7,687 bases of DNA from positions 1 through 7,687 of the forward strand of contig JAGLQR010000075.1 of the NCBI GenBank assembly GCA_023136725.1, in the 5' to 3' direction. Below, one piece after another: positions 1 to 7,445 of the stretch. The position numbers and the translations under genes were made by a program. Positions within the stretch are counted from its first letter, which is position 1. Every line of letters begins with the position of its first letter. This DNA comes from Candidatus Aminicenantota bacterium (GTDB taxonomy: Bacteria > Acidobacteriota > Aminicenantia > UBA2199). The notes below the pieces were generated by a model that searched no databases, was not told the DNA's origin, and saw only the letters and a list, made by a program, of their open reading frames with translations.

Positions 1-2628
1 GAAATTTCAGTAGAAGTTCCGGAAGAGGTACTTAGAAAATATAATCTCACATTTGATATGATCTCCAGAGCTATTGCACTTAATAATCGTGACCTTTCTG
101 CAGGATTGATAAAATCAAAGAGTGAAGAGATCCTTATAAGATTAAGGGCAAGAAGTGTAAGGCCGGAAGATATTGGAGAGATAGTACTCAGAGCTGAAAG
201 TGACGGTAGTTATCTTAGGATAAGAGATGTTGCCGATATTAAGTTGAAATTTGCCGATGTTTCCAGCCGGGCTCTTATGAATGGCAAGAAGGCTGTTTAT
301 ATATCTGTTGAAAAACTTGCGAACGAAGACCTTGAAAAGATCTCTGTCGATATAAGAAAATATATTTCAGATTTCAATGAAAAAAATAAGGGCGTAAAAC
401 TTGAAATAACTTTTGACTTCCTTGATATCCTTGAACAAAGACTTGATCTCCTCTATCGAAATGGCGGGATAGGGCTTTTTCTGGTTATACTCTCCCTTGG
501 GTTTTTCCTGAGTTTCAGATTGTCATTATGGGTAGCCTGGGGTATTCCGGCCTCATTCCTGGGGATGTTTATTGTTGCCGCAGGTTTCGGAATTACTATT
601 AATATGATCTCTTTATTCGGAATGATCCTTGTTATAGGTATTCTGGTTGATGACGGTATTGTCATAGCGGAGAATATATATCAGCACTTTGAAAAAGGGA
701 AGAGTCCAAAAAGGGCTGCAATTGACGGTACCATGGAGGTCCTCCCTGCAGTTCTTACATCAGTGACCACTACTATAATAGCATTTTCTCCTCTGATGGT
801 ACTTGAAGGGATGATGGAGTTCATGTATGAGATGGCATTTGTTGTTATTTTCAGCTTGTTATTCTCACTTTTTGAGGCTTTCCTGGTCCTTCCTGCTCAT
901 ATAGGTAAGGAACATGTGCTCAGATCAAAGAAAAGGGCTACATATCTCTCGAAGATAAGAACAAAACTTGATAAATTCATGAATTTTATGAGGTACAAAT
1001 TATATGGTAGAACCCTGAAAATAATAATTAGCTGGAAATGGGTTGTTGTAACTATTCCGGTGGCCCTTATTCTGGTAACTATCGGGCTGTTCCAGGGAAA
1101 TATTCTTAAAGCTACGTTTTTCCCTTCCATCCCTTTTGATTCATTTATTGTTAATGTTGCATTTAAGCCCGGAACCGGTGAAGACAAGACTATGAAACAT
1201 CTGAAAGATTTTGAACAGGTTATCTGGAATGTCAATAAAAAATTAATGAAAGAACAGAATACTGACAATCCTTTCATTAATCACACTTTCCTGAGTCTCG
1301 GGAATAGTTTTGACGGACAGGAGACTGGTTCACATGCAGGAAATGTTAATGTCATGATGAAGGACATGGAGGGGAGGGAAATATCCAGTTTTGATATTGC
1401 CGAAGCCGTAAGGAAAAAGATCGGAGTTGTTAAAGAAGCTGAAAAGTTCAGCGTCGGTGGGAGGAATAGATGGGGGAAACCCGTTTCTGTCAGTTTACTG
1501 GGCAAAGATCTGGAAGAACTTAATCATGCGAAATTAATGATGATAGAGCAAATGGAAGAGATGGCTTCCCTGAAAAATGTAGCTGACAACAATGCGATCG
1601 GAAGGCAGGAGATCCGATTGAAATTGAAGCCGAGAGCATATTTCCTTGGGCTAGACAGGAGTTCAGTTGCTAACCAGATTAGGCAGGGATTCTATGGAAG
1701 TCAGTCTCAGAGACTTCAATCGGGGAAAAATGAGATCAGGGTGTGGGTAAGGTTCCCGAAAGAGGGAAGAGAGAACATAGGGAAACTGGATTCAATGAAG
1801 ATCAGGACACAATCCGGTTCATTTCCATTGAGAGACCTTGTGGAGTATGAGATAGTCAGGGGGCCTGTAAGTATTCAGAGATTTAACAGTTCGAGGGAGA
1901 TCAGGATAGAAGCAGATCTCCTGGATCCTTATGAACCTGTCCCGCCGATCCTGCAAAAACTTGCAGCAGAGGCGATCCCTGAAATGCAGAAAAAATTTCC
2001 GGGAGTAAAGGTTGTATATCAGGGTCAGAGGAAAGAGAGTGACCGTGCACAACAGAGCCTAGGGAAATATTATGGTATAGCTTTTGCCATGATCGTTATT
2101 GTTCTGATGATCCATTTCAAATCATTTTCACAGCCATTCATCATTCTGATGATGATACCACTTGCCTGGATAGGTTCAGCCTGGGGCCACATTCTGGAGG
2201 GGATACCTATATCTATATTAAGTGCCTGGGGTATGGTTGCGTTATCGGGTGTGATAATAAATGATGCTGTAGTATTCCTGTCAAAATATAACAGGAATCT
2301 CGTTGAAGGTAGTAAAGTTGAGGAAGCAGTCTATGATGCCGGGATCTCCAGATTCAGGCCAATTGTACTGACTTCGCTAACTACCGTTCTGGGCCTTTAT
2401 CCGATAGTTCTGGAAAAGAGTTTTCAGGCGCAATTTCTCAAACCGATGGCAATATCTCTGGCTTATGGTGTTATGATAGGTACAGCCTTTTTGCTTATAC
2501 TATTTCCGGCACTCATATTGATACTTAACGAGATGAAATACAATTTCAGAAAATTCATAACAGGGAAAAAGGTAGACAGGGAAAGTGTGGAAAGAGCTAT
2601 CATTAACAGCAGGATAGAAATTGAATAA
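1..2628 (+). CDS. RND-superfamily efflux permease, 5' truncated by window edge
   Basis: This is the inner-membrane, proton-driven permease of a tripartite efflux pump (AcrB/MexB/HAE type). The reading frame is open from base 1 (EISVEVPEEVL..., typical of the first porter region), so the ATG at 58 is internal and the true start lies upstream. About 875 codons are present against roughly 1,030-1,060 in the family; aligning the TM4 Asp pair with AcrB D407/D408 suggests about 190 residues are missing, including TM1. Counting from the internal Met at 58: TM2 about 136-154; TM4 with GILVDDGIVIAEN (Asp pair 198-199, bases 649-654); TM6 about 258-278; TM7 about 329-345; then the family signature FFPSIPFD and PGTGEDKT (354-378) opening the second porter half. 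TM8-TM12 fill about 675-830. TM10 reads SGVIINDAVVF, with no Lys where AcrB has K940; N735/D736 follow. RFRPIVLTS (about 765-773) matches the TM11 entry. The TolC-like gene follows after 24 nt. Substrate cannot be read from sequence. Family assignment is very secure. Confidence 0.96.
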   Translation, partial: EISVEVPEEVLRKYNLTFDMISRAIALNNRDLSAGLIKSKSEEILIRLRARSVRPEDIGEIVLRAESDGSYLRIRDVADIKLKFADVSSRALMNGKKAVYISVEKLANEDLEKISVDIRKYISDFNEKNKGVKLEITFDFLDILEQRLDLLYRNGGIGLFLVILSLGFFLSFRLSLWVAWGIPASFLGMFIVAAGFGITINMISLFGMILVIGILVDDGIVIAENIYQHFEKGKSPKRAAIDGTMEVLPAVLTSVTTTIIAFSPLMVLEGMMEFMYEMAFVVIFSLLFSLFEAFLVLPAHIGKEHVLRSKKRATYLSKIRTKLDKFMNFMRYKLYGRTLKIIISWKWVVVTIPVALILVTIGLFQGNILKATFFPSIPFDSFIVNVAFKPGTGEDKTMKHLKDFEQVIWNVNKKLMKEQNTDNPFINHTFLSLGNSFDGQETGSHAGNVNVMMKDMEGREISSFDIAEAVRKKIGVVKEAEKFSVGGRNRWGKPVSVSLLGKDLEELNHAKLMMIEQMEEMASLKNVADNNAIGRQEIRLKLKPRAYFLGLDRSSVANQIRQGFYGSQSQRLQSGKNEIRVWVRFPKEGRENIGKLDSMKIRTQSGSFPLRDLVEYEIVRGPVSIQRFNSSREIRIEADLLDPYEPVPPILQKLAAEAIPEMQKKFPGVKVVYQGQRKESDRAQQSLGKYYGIAFAMIVIVLMIHFKSFSQPFIILMMIPLAWIGSAWGHILEGIPISILSAWGMVALSGVIINDAVVFLSKYNRNLVEGSKVEEAVYDAGISRFRPIVLTSLTTVLGLYPIVLEKSFQAQFLKPMAISLAYGVMIGTAFLLILFPALILILNEMKYNFRKFITGKKVDRESVERAIINSRIEIE

Positions 2629-2652
2629 TAGAGATATTCGGAGAGCGATAAA

Positions 2653-3969
2653 ATGAACAGAAAATATATTTTAGTTATAGTAATTATTGGAATAATTATT
2701 GGACAGGGTTTTATAAACAGTAAAGAATTGACACTTGCCGATGCAATCAAAAAGGGGTTGGGAAATAATTTCGGGATAAGGATCTCAAAAGAGAACCTTA
2801 AGATAGCTGAGAACAACAATACATGGGGGATGGCCGGAAGATATCCGACATTAAGCCTTAGTGCTCAATCTCTTAACAGCTGGAATAATGATCCGTCCCA
2901 GGACGACCCGGATGAAAGGGTAGAGTACAGGTCGAATTTCCTATTGCCAAATCTTAATCTCAGATGGACCCTGTTCTCAGGATTTTCCATTTCTATTACC
3001 AAGAAAAAATTTGAGCTTCTCAACAATCTATCTGAAGGAAATAGCGCAGTGATTGTTGAAAATACAATTCAGGGGATAATTTTGTCCTATTACAAAGTTC
3101 TTCTGGAGAAAGAGAAGGTTAAGGTCCTTAGCGAATTGAAAAAGCTTTCAGGGGACAGGATGAACTATGTAAATATCAAGAAAGAGCTGGGTGCAATTTC
3201 AACCTATGAAGCATTGCAGTCTAAGATCGCCTTCCTCAATGACAGTGCAGGCCTCGCTGCTCAGCAGATCAATTACAGGAATGCAAAGAGGAGCCTGAAT
3301 CTTGTTCTGGGTGAAGGGACAGAGAAAGAGTATAAGCCTACAGATCAATTCAGTGTTGAAATGGAAAATTATGAATTGAGTGATCTGCGTAATAAAATGC
3401 TTTCGAATAATAAAACACTGAAAAATCAGTATATTAATCTTCAAATATTAAAAAGGGATCTCTCATTAAGTAAGAGCCCTCTTTTCCCATCTGTTTCATT
3501 GAACGGCGGGATTAATGGAAGCCGTGCAGGTTTTAAATATTCCGGAATCCCTGAAATTGTTTCAAAAAGCTATGATTATTATGTGAATATGAGTATAAAC
3601 TGGACTCTTTTTAATGGTGGAAAGGTTAGAACTGCCATAAAAAATGCAAAAATTTCCGAAAAGATCGGAAATCTTCAGCTTGATGAGATGAAGTTCACCC
3701 TGGATAATACCCTCCTGAGCCTTTATGAAACTTATAATCTAAGAAAGGAATTGTTAAGACTTGCTGACGAGAGCCTGAAGAGTGCATCTTTAAATCTTAA
3801 GATCTCTTTTGACAAGTATAAATCCGGATCGATCAATTCATTCAACTACAGGGATGTTCAGCTTTTATATCTTAATGCAGCACTTTCAAAACTTCAGGCA
3901 ATATTTAATATTATTGATTCAAGATCGGAGTTAATGAGAATAACCGGCGGTATGATAGATCAAAAATAA
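2653..3969 (+). CDS. TolC-family outer-membrane efflux channel
   Basis: Outer-membrane factor expected to form the trimeric exit duct for the RND pump encoded just upstream. The 438-residue length is usual for the family. Residues 1-23 form a signal peptide (short basic start, long Ile/Val core, then GFINS), with no lipobox Cys, so it is probably not a lipoprotein. Mature protein starts KELTLADAIKKGLGNN, the classic OEP opening. The two-fold OEP repeat is visible: RYPTLSLSAQ plus NLRWTLFSG (63-110) matches LFPSVSLNGG plus SINWTLFNG (277-322), the membrane-strand regions. KELGAISTYEALQSK (177-191) matches YKSGSINSFNYRDVQ (389-403) in the helical barrel. The start at 2653 is supported by GGAGAG at 2640-2645, 7 nt upstream. 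It lies 24 nt after the permease stop and 9 nt before the BASS-type gene, consistent with one operon. The cognate periplasmic adaptor is not in the window. Confidence 0.95.
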   Translation: MNRKYILVIVIIGIIIGQGFINSKELTLADAIKKGLGNNFGIRISKENLKIAENNNTWGMAGRYPTLSLSAQSLNSWNNDPSQDDPDERVEYRSNFLLPNLNLRWTLFSGFSISITKKKFELLNNLSEGNSAVIVENTIQGIILSYYKVLLEKEKVKVLSELKKLSGDRMNYVNIKKELGAISTYEALQSKIAFLNDSAGLAAQQINYRNAKRSLNLVLGEGTEKEYKPTDQFSVEMENYELSDLRNKMLSNNKTLKNQYINLQILKRDLSLSKSPLFPSVSLNGGINGSRAGFKYSGIPEIVSKSYDYYVNMSINWTLFNGGKVRTAIKNAKISEKIGNLQLDEMKFTLDNTLLSLYETYNLRKELLRLADESLKSASLNLKISFDKYKSGSINSFNYRDVQLLYLNAALSKLQAIFNIIDSRSELMRITGGMIDQK

Positions 3970-3978
3970 TTTGTTGAA

Positions 3979-4890
3979 ATGAGCCGTTTTCTGAAATTAT
4001 TTTCTAACCGCAACTCAATCCTGATGCTCTCAGTAGTCCTGGGACTGATCATAGGTGACCTGGCACATCATATCAAAGGTTATACAATATTTATTCTTGC
4101 ACTCGTCATGACATTTTCAACAACAGGAATTGATATCAGATCTGTATTCCCATTGAAGAATTCTCTGAAAATAATGGTATCTGCTATTACTCTTAATTAT
4201 CTTATCGGGACTACAGTGATAATGATCCTTTCTCTGTTATTTATTAAAGATATATACTTGTTTTACGGAATGGTGGTCATAGGTGCATCTCCTCCCGGAA
4301 TTGCAGTTATCCCTTTCTCAGTAATATTGAAAGGAGATCTTAACTATTCAATCATAGGTACATTGGGTGCATATTTAAGTGCGGTTTTTATTGCTCCGTT
4401 ATTAATACTGATCTTTACATCAGGGAGTATGAGTCCATTTCCGTTGTTCTTTATGATGGTGAAAATAATTCTTATTCCTATTCTGTTGTCCAGGTTGTTG
4501 AGGATAAAGATGATCTATCCGTTTGTTGAAAGGATCCGCGGCAGGGCTATTGACATTGGTTTTGCATTTATCATTTTTATTGCGATTGGATTGAACCGGC
4601 AAGTCTTTTTTTCTGATCCGGATGTGTTATTGCTTATTTCTATTATCCTTTTATTTGCAACTTTCGGACTGGGATTTTTCTATATGAGGTTTTTCGGTAG
4701 ATATTTTGGGAATATAAAGGAAAATATATCTCAGATGTTATTGCTTACAATAAAGAGTTCCGGCTTTACTGCGGCGACATCACTTGCCCTCTTCGGTGAA
4801 AGAGCAGCTATCCCCTCTGCGATCCTCAGTGTTGTAGTACTGGTTTTTTTATTGTTTTTGAGTATCAGGGAAGAGACCATATCCAAATAA
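3979..4890 (+). CDS. Bile acid:sodium symporter (BASS) family-like membrane carrier
   Basis: A 303-residue polytopic inner-membrane protein with about ten hydrophobic segments (roughly 13-27, 35-50, 63-88, 92-117, 122-146, 154-172, 190-206, 215-236, 250-272, 277-295), the count known for BASS carriers. Two regions match the family's broken, crossing helices: GASPPGIAVIPFSVILKGDL (102-121), resembling the PGG...LAKGD region of TM4, and TIKSSGFTAATSLALFGE (257-274) followed by AAIPSAIL, resembling the GMQNSGL...ALP region of TM9. Both regions hold the sodium sites in characterised members. Family members move bile acids, organic anions, pyruvate or pantoate; the substrate here is not inferable. 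The relatives in the same fold (Acr3, auxin-efflux-like carriers) are less likely but not excluded. The gene begins 9 nt after the TolC-like stop in the same frame and has no Shine-Dalgarno sequence, so translation is probably coupled. The in-frame stop at 3967 rules out a start further upstream. Confidence 0.8.
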   Translation: MSRFLKLFSNRNSILMLSVVLGLIIGDLAHHIKGYTIFILALVMTFSTTGIDIRSVFPLKNSLKIMVSAITLNYLIGTTVIMILSLLFIKDIYLFYGMVVIGASPPGIAVIPFSVILKGDLNYSIIGTLGAYLSAVFIAPLLILIFTSGSMSPFPLFFMMVKIILIPILLSRLLRIKMIYPFVERIRGRAIDIGFAFIIFIAIGLNRQVFFSDPDVLLLISIILLFATFGLGFFYMRFFGRYFGNIKENISQMLLLTIKSSGFTAATSLALFGERAAIPSAILSVVVLVFLLFLSIREETISK

Positions 4891-4947
4891 TATTTTTCAT
4901 ATTTGAGATAATTCTCCTTTTGATTATATTAATAGACAGGAGGATAG

Positions 4948-5763
4948 ATGAAATATTCCAGAATAATCACATTTTTTTTAATTATCAGTTGTATTATTTT
5001 GTTTTTCGGAGAACTGAATGCACGTCGTGACCAGGATGCTGCAGCGATAGCCCGGGCTCTTGCAAAAAGGCTAACTCATGCTCTAGATTTTAATGATCGT
5101 TACGATTATGATCGCAGATTAATTGTTGATGTTGCAAAAGCAATGGATTCAATCATATTTGACAGTCTTAAAGTAAATCCAAAATATGTGACAGTAAAAA
5201 GAATTGGAAATAGTTATAAACTTGTTGATAGAAATTCCCACTATTTGTTAGATTTCGGTAATGATAATAAAGCTGCAAGATTAGCATGGCTTATTTTCAG
5301 AACTTATGGGATAGAGAGGATGTGTTTTGTCGGGAGACCTAAATCATCATTTAATTTTGTTTTATCAGGTGGTGAAACTCAGGTAAATTCATCAAAGTCA
5401 TTTTATAAAGTAATGGTTCCCGGTAAAGCTCCGTCAGGAGACTATCCTTCTATAACTTCATCTTATAAAAATTTGAAGGTTATTAAATTCAAAAATAGTA
5501 CTCTAATCCTGAAATATATTGCCGGTGAAACCAAATACAAATACAGGATAATGTCAGGGAACAGAACACTTTATCATTTTGAGAGTGAAAAGGAAGCAAT
5601 AGCTTCTTACGTTTTTATAAAATTATATGGATTTAACCAGAAATGTAATATTTACGGGAGTGAAAGGTTAAATAGTCCTGGTATTACTTACGGGAGTGAA
5701 AGGGTAAATAAGCCTATGTTCACTTTTTTAAGAAAAGTTATAAAAAGAATAAGTCTCCGATAG
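4948..5763 (+). CDS. Exported hypothetical protein with two copies of one module
   Basis: I do not recognise a named family. The 271-residue protein has a signal peptide (1-25, hydrophobic core 6-20, likely cut after LNA before RR). An IISC at 12-15 loosely fits a lipobox, but the hydrophobic run continues past it, so a lipoprotein is less likely. Residues 27-70 look helical and charged. Copy 1 (about 76-139) reads YKLVDRNSHYLLDFG, then A-rich helix, then YGIERMCFVGRPKSSFNF. Copy 2 (about 172-240) reads YRIMSGNRTLYHFES, then YGFNQKCNIYGSER. From memory, copy 1 resembles an unnamed module in secreted bacterial proteins with 'LLDFG...IIKHYG...CFVGRP.PSF.Y'. The only cysteines in the mature chain are C126 and C233, at equivalent places in the two copies. 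The C-terminus has a short tandem repeat and a basic tail (LRKVIKRISLR). AGGAGG at 4938-4943 supports the start. Function unknown; probably periplasmic or secreted. Confidence 0.85.
   Translation: MKYSRIITFFLIISCIILFFGELNARRDQDAAAIARALAKRLTHALDFNDRYDYDRRLIVDVAKAMDSIIFDSLKVNPKYVTVKRIGNSYKLVDRNSHYLLDFGNDNKAARLAWLIFRTYGIERMCFVGRPKSSFNFVLSGGETQVNSSKSFYKVMVPGKAPSGDYPSITSSYKNLKVIKFKNSTLILKYIAGETKYKYRIMSGNRTLYHFESEKEAIASYVFIKLYGFNQKCNIYGSERLNSPGITYGSERVNKPMFTFLRKVIKRISLR
5652..5715 (+). repeat. Two-copy tandem repeat, 36-bp period, inside the exported hypothetical gene
   Basis: Bases 5652-5679 and 5688-5715 are near-identical. The first 16 nt (TTACGGGAGTGAAAGG) are exact, then one mismatch, then TAAATA exact, with two more mismatches before CCT. 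The 36-bp period is twelve codons, so the frame is kept and the protein shows YGSERLNSP followed by YGSERVNKP. The near-identity at DNA level, including silent positions, points to a local duplication rather than conserved protein structure alone. Confidence 0.9.
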
Positions 5764-5830
5764 ATCTAAAATTTGATCCTCAGTTAGAATAAATTCAAAA
5801 TGAAATAGTTGAAATATTTTTGAAAAAAAC

Positions 5831-5835
5831 AGGGA
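5831..5835 (+). promoter_or_regulatory. Ribosome binding site deciding the C69 gene start
   Basis: AGGGA lies 7 nt before the ATG at 5843 but only 1 nt before the in-frame TTG at 5837. The spacing favours ATG 5843, making the protein 495 residues rather than 497. Confidence 0.6.
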
Positions 5836-5842
5836 TTTGAAA

Positions 5843-7330
5843 ATGGAAGTAATTAAAAAACGGTTTGGATTTATACTGATTTCATTAACATTGCTTTTGA
5901 CGGTTATTTTTGTAAGTCGTTTTAACATATTGAGAGCATGTGGCCAAAATGATGAACGTCTTGAATGTTTTTTGATCATGGCCGGAAAGGGTACAACATC
6001 TGATGGTTCGGTTCTGCTTGCCCATAATAATGACCTTTCCGGAAAAGAGGCTTCTTTGATAGAAAAATATCCACAGGCAAAATATAAAACGGGTGAATAT
6101 GTTCATTTTCCAACCGGGTTGAAGATCCCACAGGCAGGCGAAACATTCGAGTGGATGGTTCTACGAATTTACAAAGGATTTTCTGAAGGAGATGCTGTTG
6201 CAGTCAATGAGTTTCAGGTTGCAATAGCAGGCGGGCTTGCACTTGGTGATGATAGAAATGAAAAAGCTGTTGAAGCTGACCCGCTCATAAAAAAAGGATT
6301 GACCGGAGGAGTCCGTTATATTGCTCTGCAACGCTCGAAGACAGCCCGTGAATGTGTCGAGTTGATCGGTTCTCTTTATACTAAATATGGAGTTGCTTAT
6401 CCCAGTGGAGTCGGGATTGCTGATCCGGAAGAAAGCTGGTATATAGAATCGGGAGGAGGGAGGTCATGGGCTGCTATCCGTATTCCTGACGATTCAGTAT
6501 GGGTGCAGGCAAATGGATTCAGGATAGGTGAGATCGATTTTGAGGATAAAACAAATTTTCTTTCTTCACCTGATCTGAAAAGATTTGCCATTAGAAAAGG
6601 CCTATGGAATCCATCGGAGGGAAAATTCCATTTTGCCAGGGCATTTGGTCATAAAAAGAGAACAAAATCGAATATGTTCTATAATTCACGAAGAGTATGG
6701 AGGGGAATAAGCCTGCTTGCACCGGAGCTGAAACTTGATCCGGACTTGCAAGAGTTCCCTCTATTTATTAAACCGGAAGAAAAGATTGATATTAAAAAAT
6801 TATTCTCAATTCTCAGAGATCATTATGAAGGAACCGAATATGATGTTTATGCTGAAAACAGGACTGATATCAAAGAACGGGCAATTGCAGTACCCGGGTC
6901 AGTTCATACAAACGTTTTACAATTAAGGGGATGGATGCCGAATGATATCGGTGCAGTTTTATGGGCTGGAGTAGGGCCGACACCATTTGCGATATACGTC
7001 CCTTATTATTTCGGGATAAATGATATCTCAAAACCTTTTTCCACAGCAGGGAGGGAGTGTGGCAATGGATCTGCATTTTGGAGCTTCAAATCCTTAAGCG
7101 ACTTTGTAACTCCCGGATTCGATAAATTAGCAAAACTAGTTATTTGCGAATGGGAAAAATTTGAAGCAGATGAAATGGATATGCAATCAAAGCTGGAAAA
7201 AAAAACTCTTGACCTTTTCAAAACAGACAAGAAAATGGCAAAAATTTGGTTAACATATTATTCCAGTCATCTTAGTTTAAAATCACTTGAAAAAGCAAAA
7301 AATATGCTTAAAGGGCTTCACAATAAATGA
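5843..7330 (+). CDS. Peptidase family C69 (U34) dipeptidase-like protein, exported or membrane-anchored
   Basis: An N-terminal-nucleophile hydrolase of the PepD/secernin family, which cleaves dipeptides or related amides using an N-terminal Cys released by processing. From ATG 5843 (495 residues, usual for the family): hydrophobic segment 9-25 (signal peptide or anchor), then C42-FLIMAGKGTTSDGSVLLAHNND, matching the family opening CTTILVGKxASxDGSxLxARNED with exact Cys-to-Gly spacing, so C42 is the likely nucleophile. Further family blocks follow: HFPTGLKIPQ, NEFQVAIAGG (122-131), YIALQRSKTARE (159-170), GIADPEESWYIES (191-203), RIPDDSVWVQANGFRIGE (213-230). The C-terminal CGNGSAFWSFKSLSDFV block corresponds to the family's late aromatic segment, followed by a charged helix. 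A second Cys, C33, precedes C42 and may matter for sorting. It starts 79 nt after the exported hypothetical gene; no convincing promoter was seen between them. Substrate and true activity are inferred from family only. Confidence 0.88.
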   Translation: MEVIKKRFGFILISLTLLLTVIFVSRFNILRACGQNDERLECFLIMAGKGTTSDGSVLLAHNNDLSGKEASLIEKYPQAKYKTGEYVHFPTGLKIPQAGETFEWMVLRIYKGFSEGDAVAVNEFQVAIAGGLALGDDRNEKAVEADPLIKKGLTGGVRYIALQRSKTARECVELIGSLYTKYGVAYPSGVGIADPEESWYIESGGGRSWAAIRIPDDSVWVQANGFRIGEIDFEDKTNFLSSPDLKRFAIRKGLWNPSEGKFHFARAFGHKKRTKSNMFYNSRRVWRGISLLAPELKLDPDLQEFPLFIKPEEKIDIKKLFSILRDHYEGTEYDVYAENRTDIKERAIAVPGSVHTNVLQLRGWMPNDIGAVLWAGVGPTPFAIYVPYYFGINDISKPFSTAGRECGNGSAFWSFKSLSDFVTPGFDKLAKLVICEWEKFEADEMDMQSKLEKKTLDLFKTDKKMAKIWLTYYSSHLSLKSLEKAKNMLKGLHNK

Positions 7331-7362
7331 AATATAATTCAGATTTTGAAAATATGCCTGGA

Positions 7363-7391
7363 TTGAAAAAGTGTTTTAATTGCAATAAAAT
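7363..7391 (+). promoter_or_regulatory. Candidate sigma70-like promoter upstream of the ChaN-like gene
   Basis: TTGAAA (7363-7368) and TAAAAT (7386-7391) each match five of six consensus positions and are separated by 17 nt. Transcription would start near 7398, leaving a leader of about 48 nt before the ATG at 7446, enough for its ribosome binding site. The 115-nt intergenic region is very AT-rich, so a chance match is possible, and the sigma factor preference of this organism is unknown. Confidence 0.35.
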
Positions 7392-7434
7392 AATTATTAA
7401 ATAAATCATATACCTGCCTTTGGGTAAAAAAATG

Positions 7435-7439
7435 AGGAG
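7435..7439 (+). promoter_or_regulatory. Ribosome binding site of the ChaN-like gene
   Basis: AGGAG, 6 nt before the ATG at 7446. It is the main support for calling a gene at the window edge and fixes its start. Confidence 0.75.
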
Positions 7440-7445
7440 AATTAA

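Noticed and set aside
58..60. ATG at 58 as the start of the RND permease
   Set aside because: The frame is open and RND-like from base 1, and TM1 plus much of the first porter domain would be missing, so this Met is internal.
4886..4906. AATAT-TTTTC-ATATT inverted repeat after the BASS-type gene as a terminator
   Set aside because: The stem is five A/T pairs only, with no GC and no following T-run, so it would not form a stable terminator hairpin.
4903..4930. TTGAGA (4903-4908) and TATATT (4925-4930), 16 nt apart, as a promoter for the exported hypothetical gene
   Set aside because: Transcription would start near 4937, directly at the AGGAGG site (4938-4943), leaving almost no leader. In AT-rich DNA this is more likely a chance match.
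5763..5778. GATC...GATC palindrome-like sequence right after the exported hypothetical gene
   Set aside because: The match depends on the self-complementary GATC and needs a bulge; the flanks are A/T only and no T-run follows, so there is no support for an operator or terminator.
5837..5842. TTG at 5837 as the start of the C69 gene
   Set aside because: The AGGGA site is only 1 nt away from TTG but 7 nt from the ATG at 5843, which is the better start.
453..7230. Minus-strand ORFs of 60-126 codons scattered across the window, and a 63-codon + strand ORF at 6735-6926
   Set aside because: All lie opposite or out of frame within well-supported genes, and their translations are low-complexity shadows without recognisable domains or ribosome binding sites.
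7354..7404. 16-codon ORF (MPGLKKCFNCNK...) with a CxxC in the gap before the ChaN-like gene
   Set aside because: It has no ribosome binding site, overlaps the candidate promoter, and is short enough to arise by chance.
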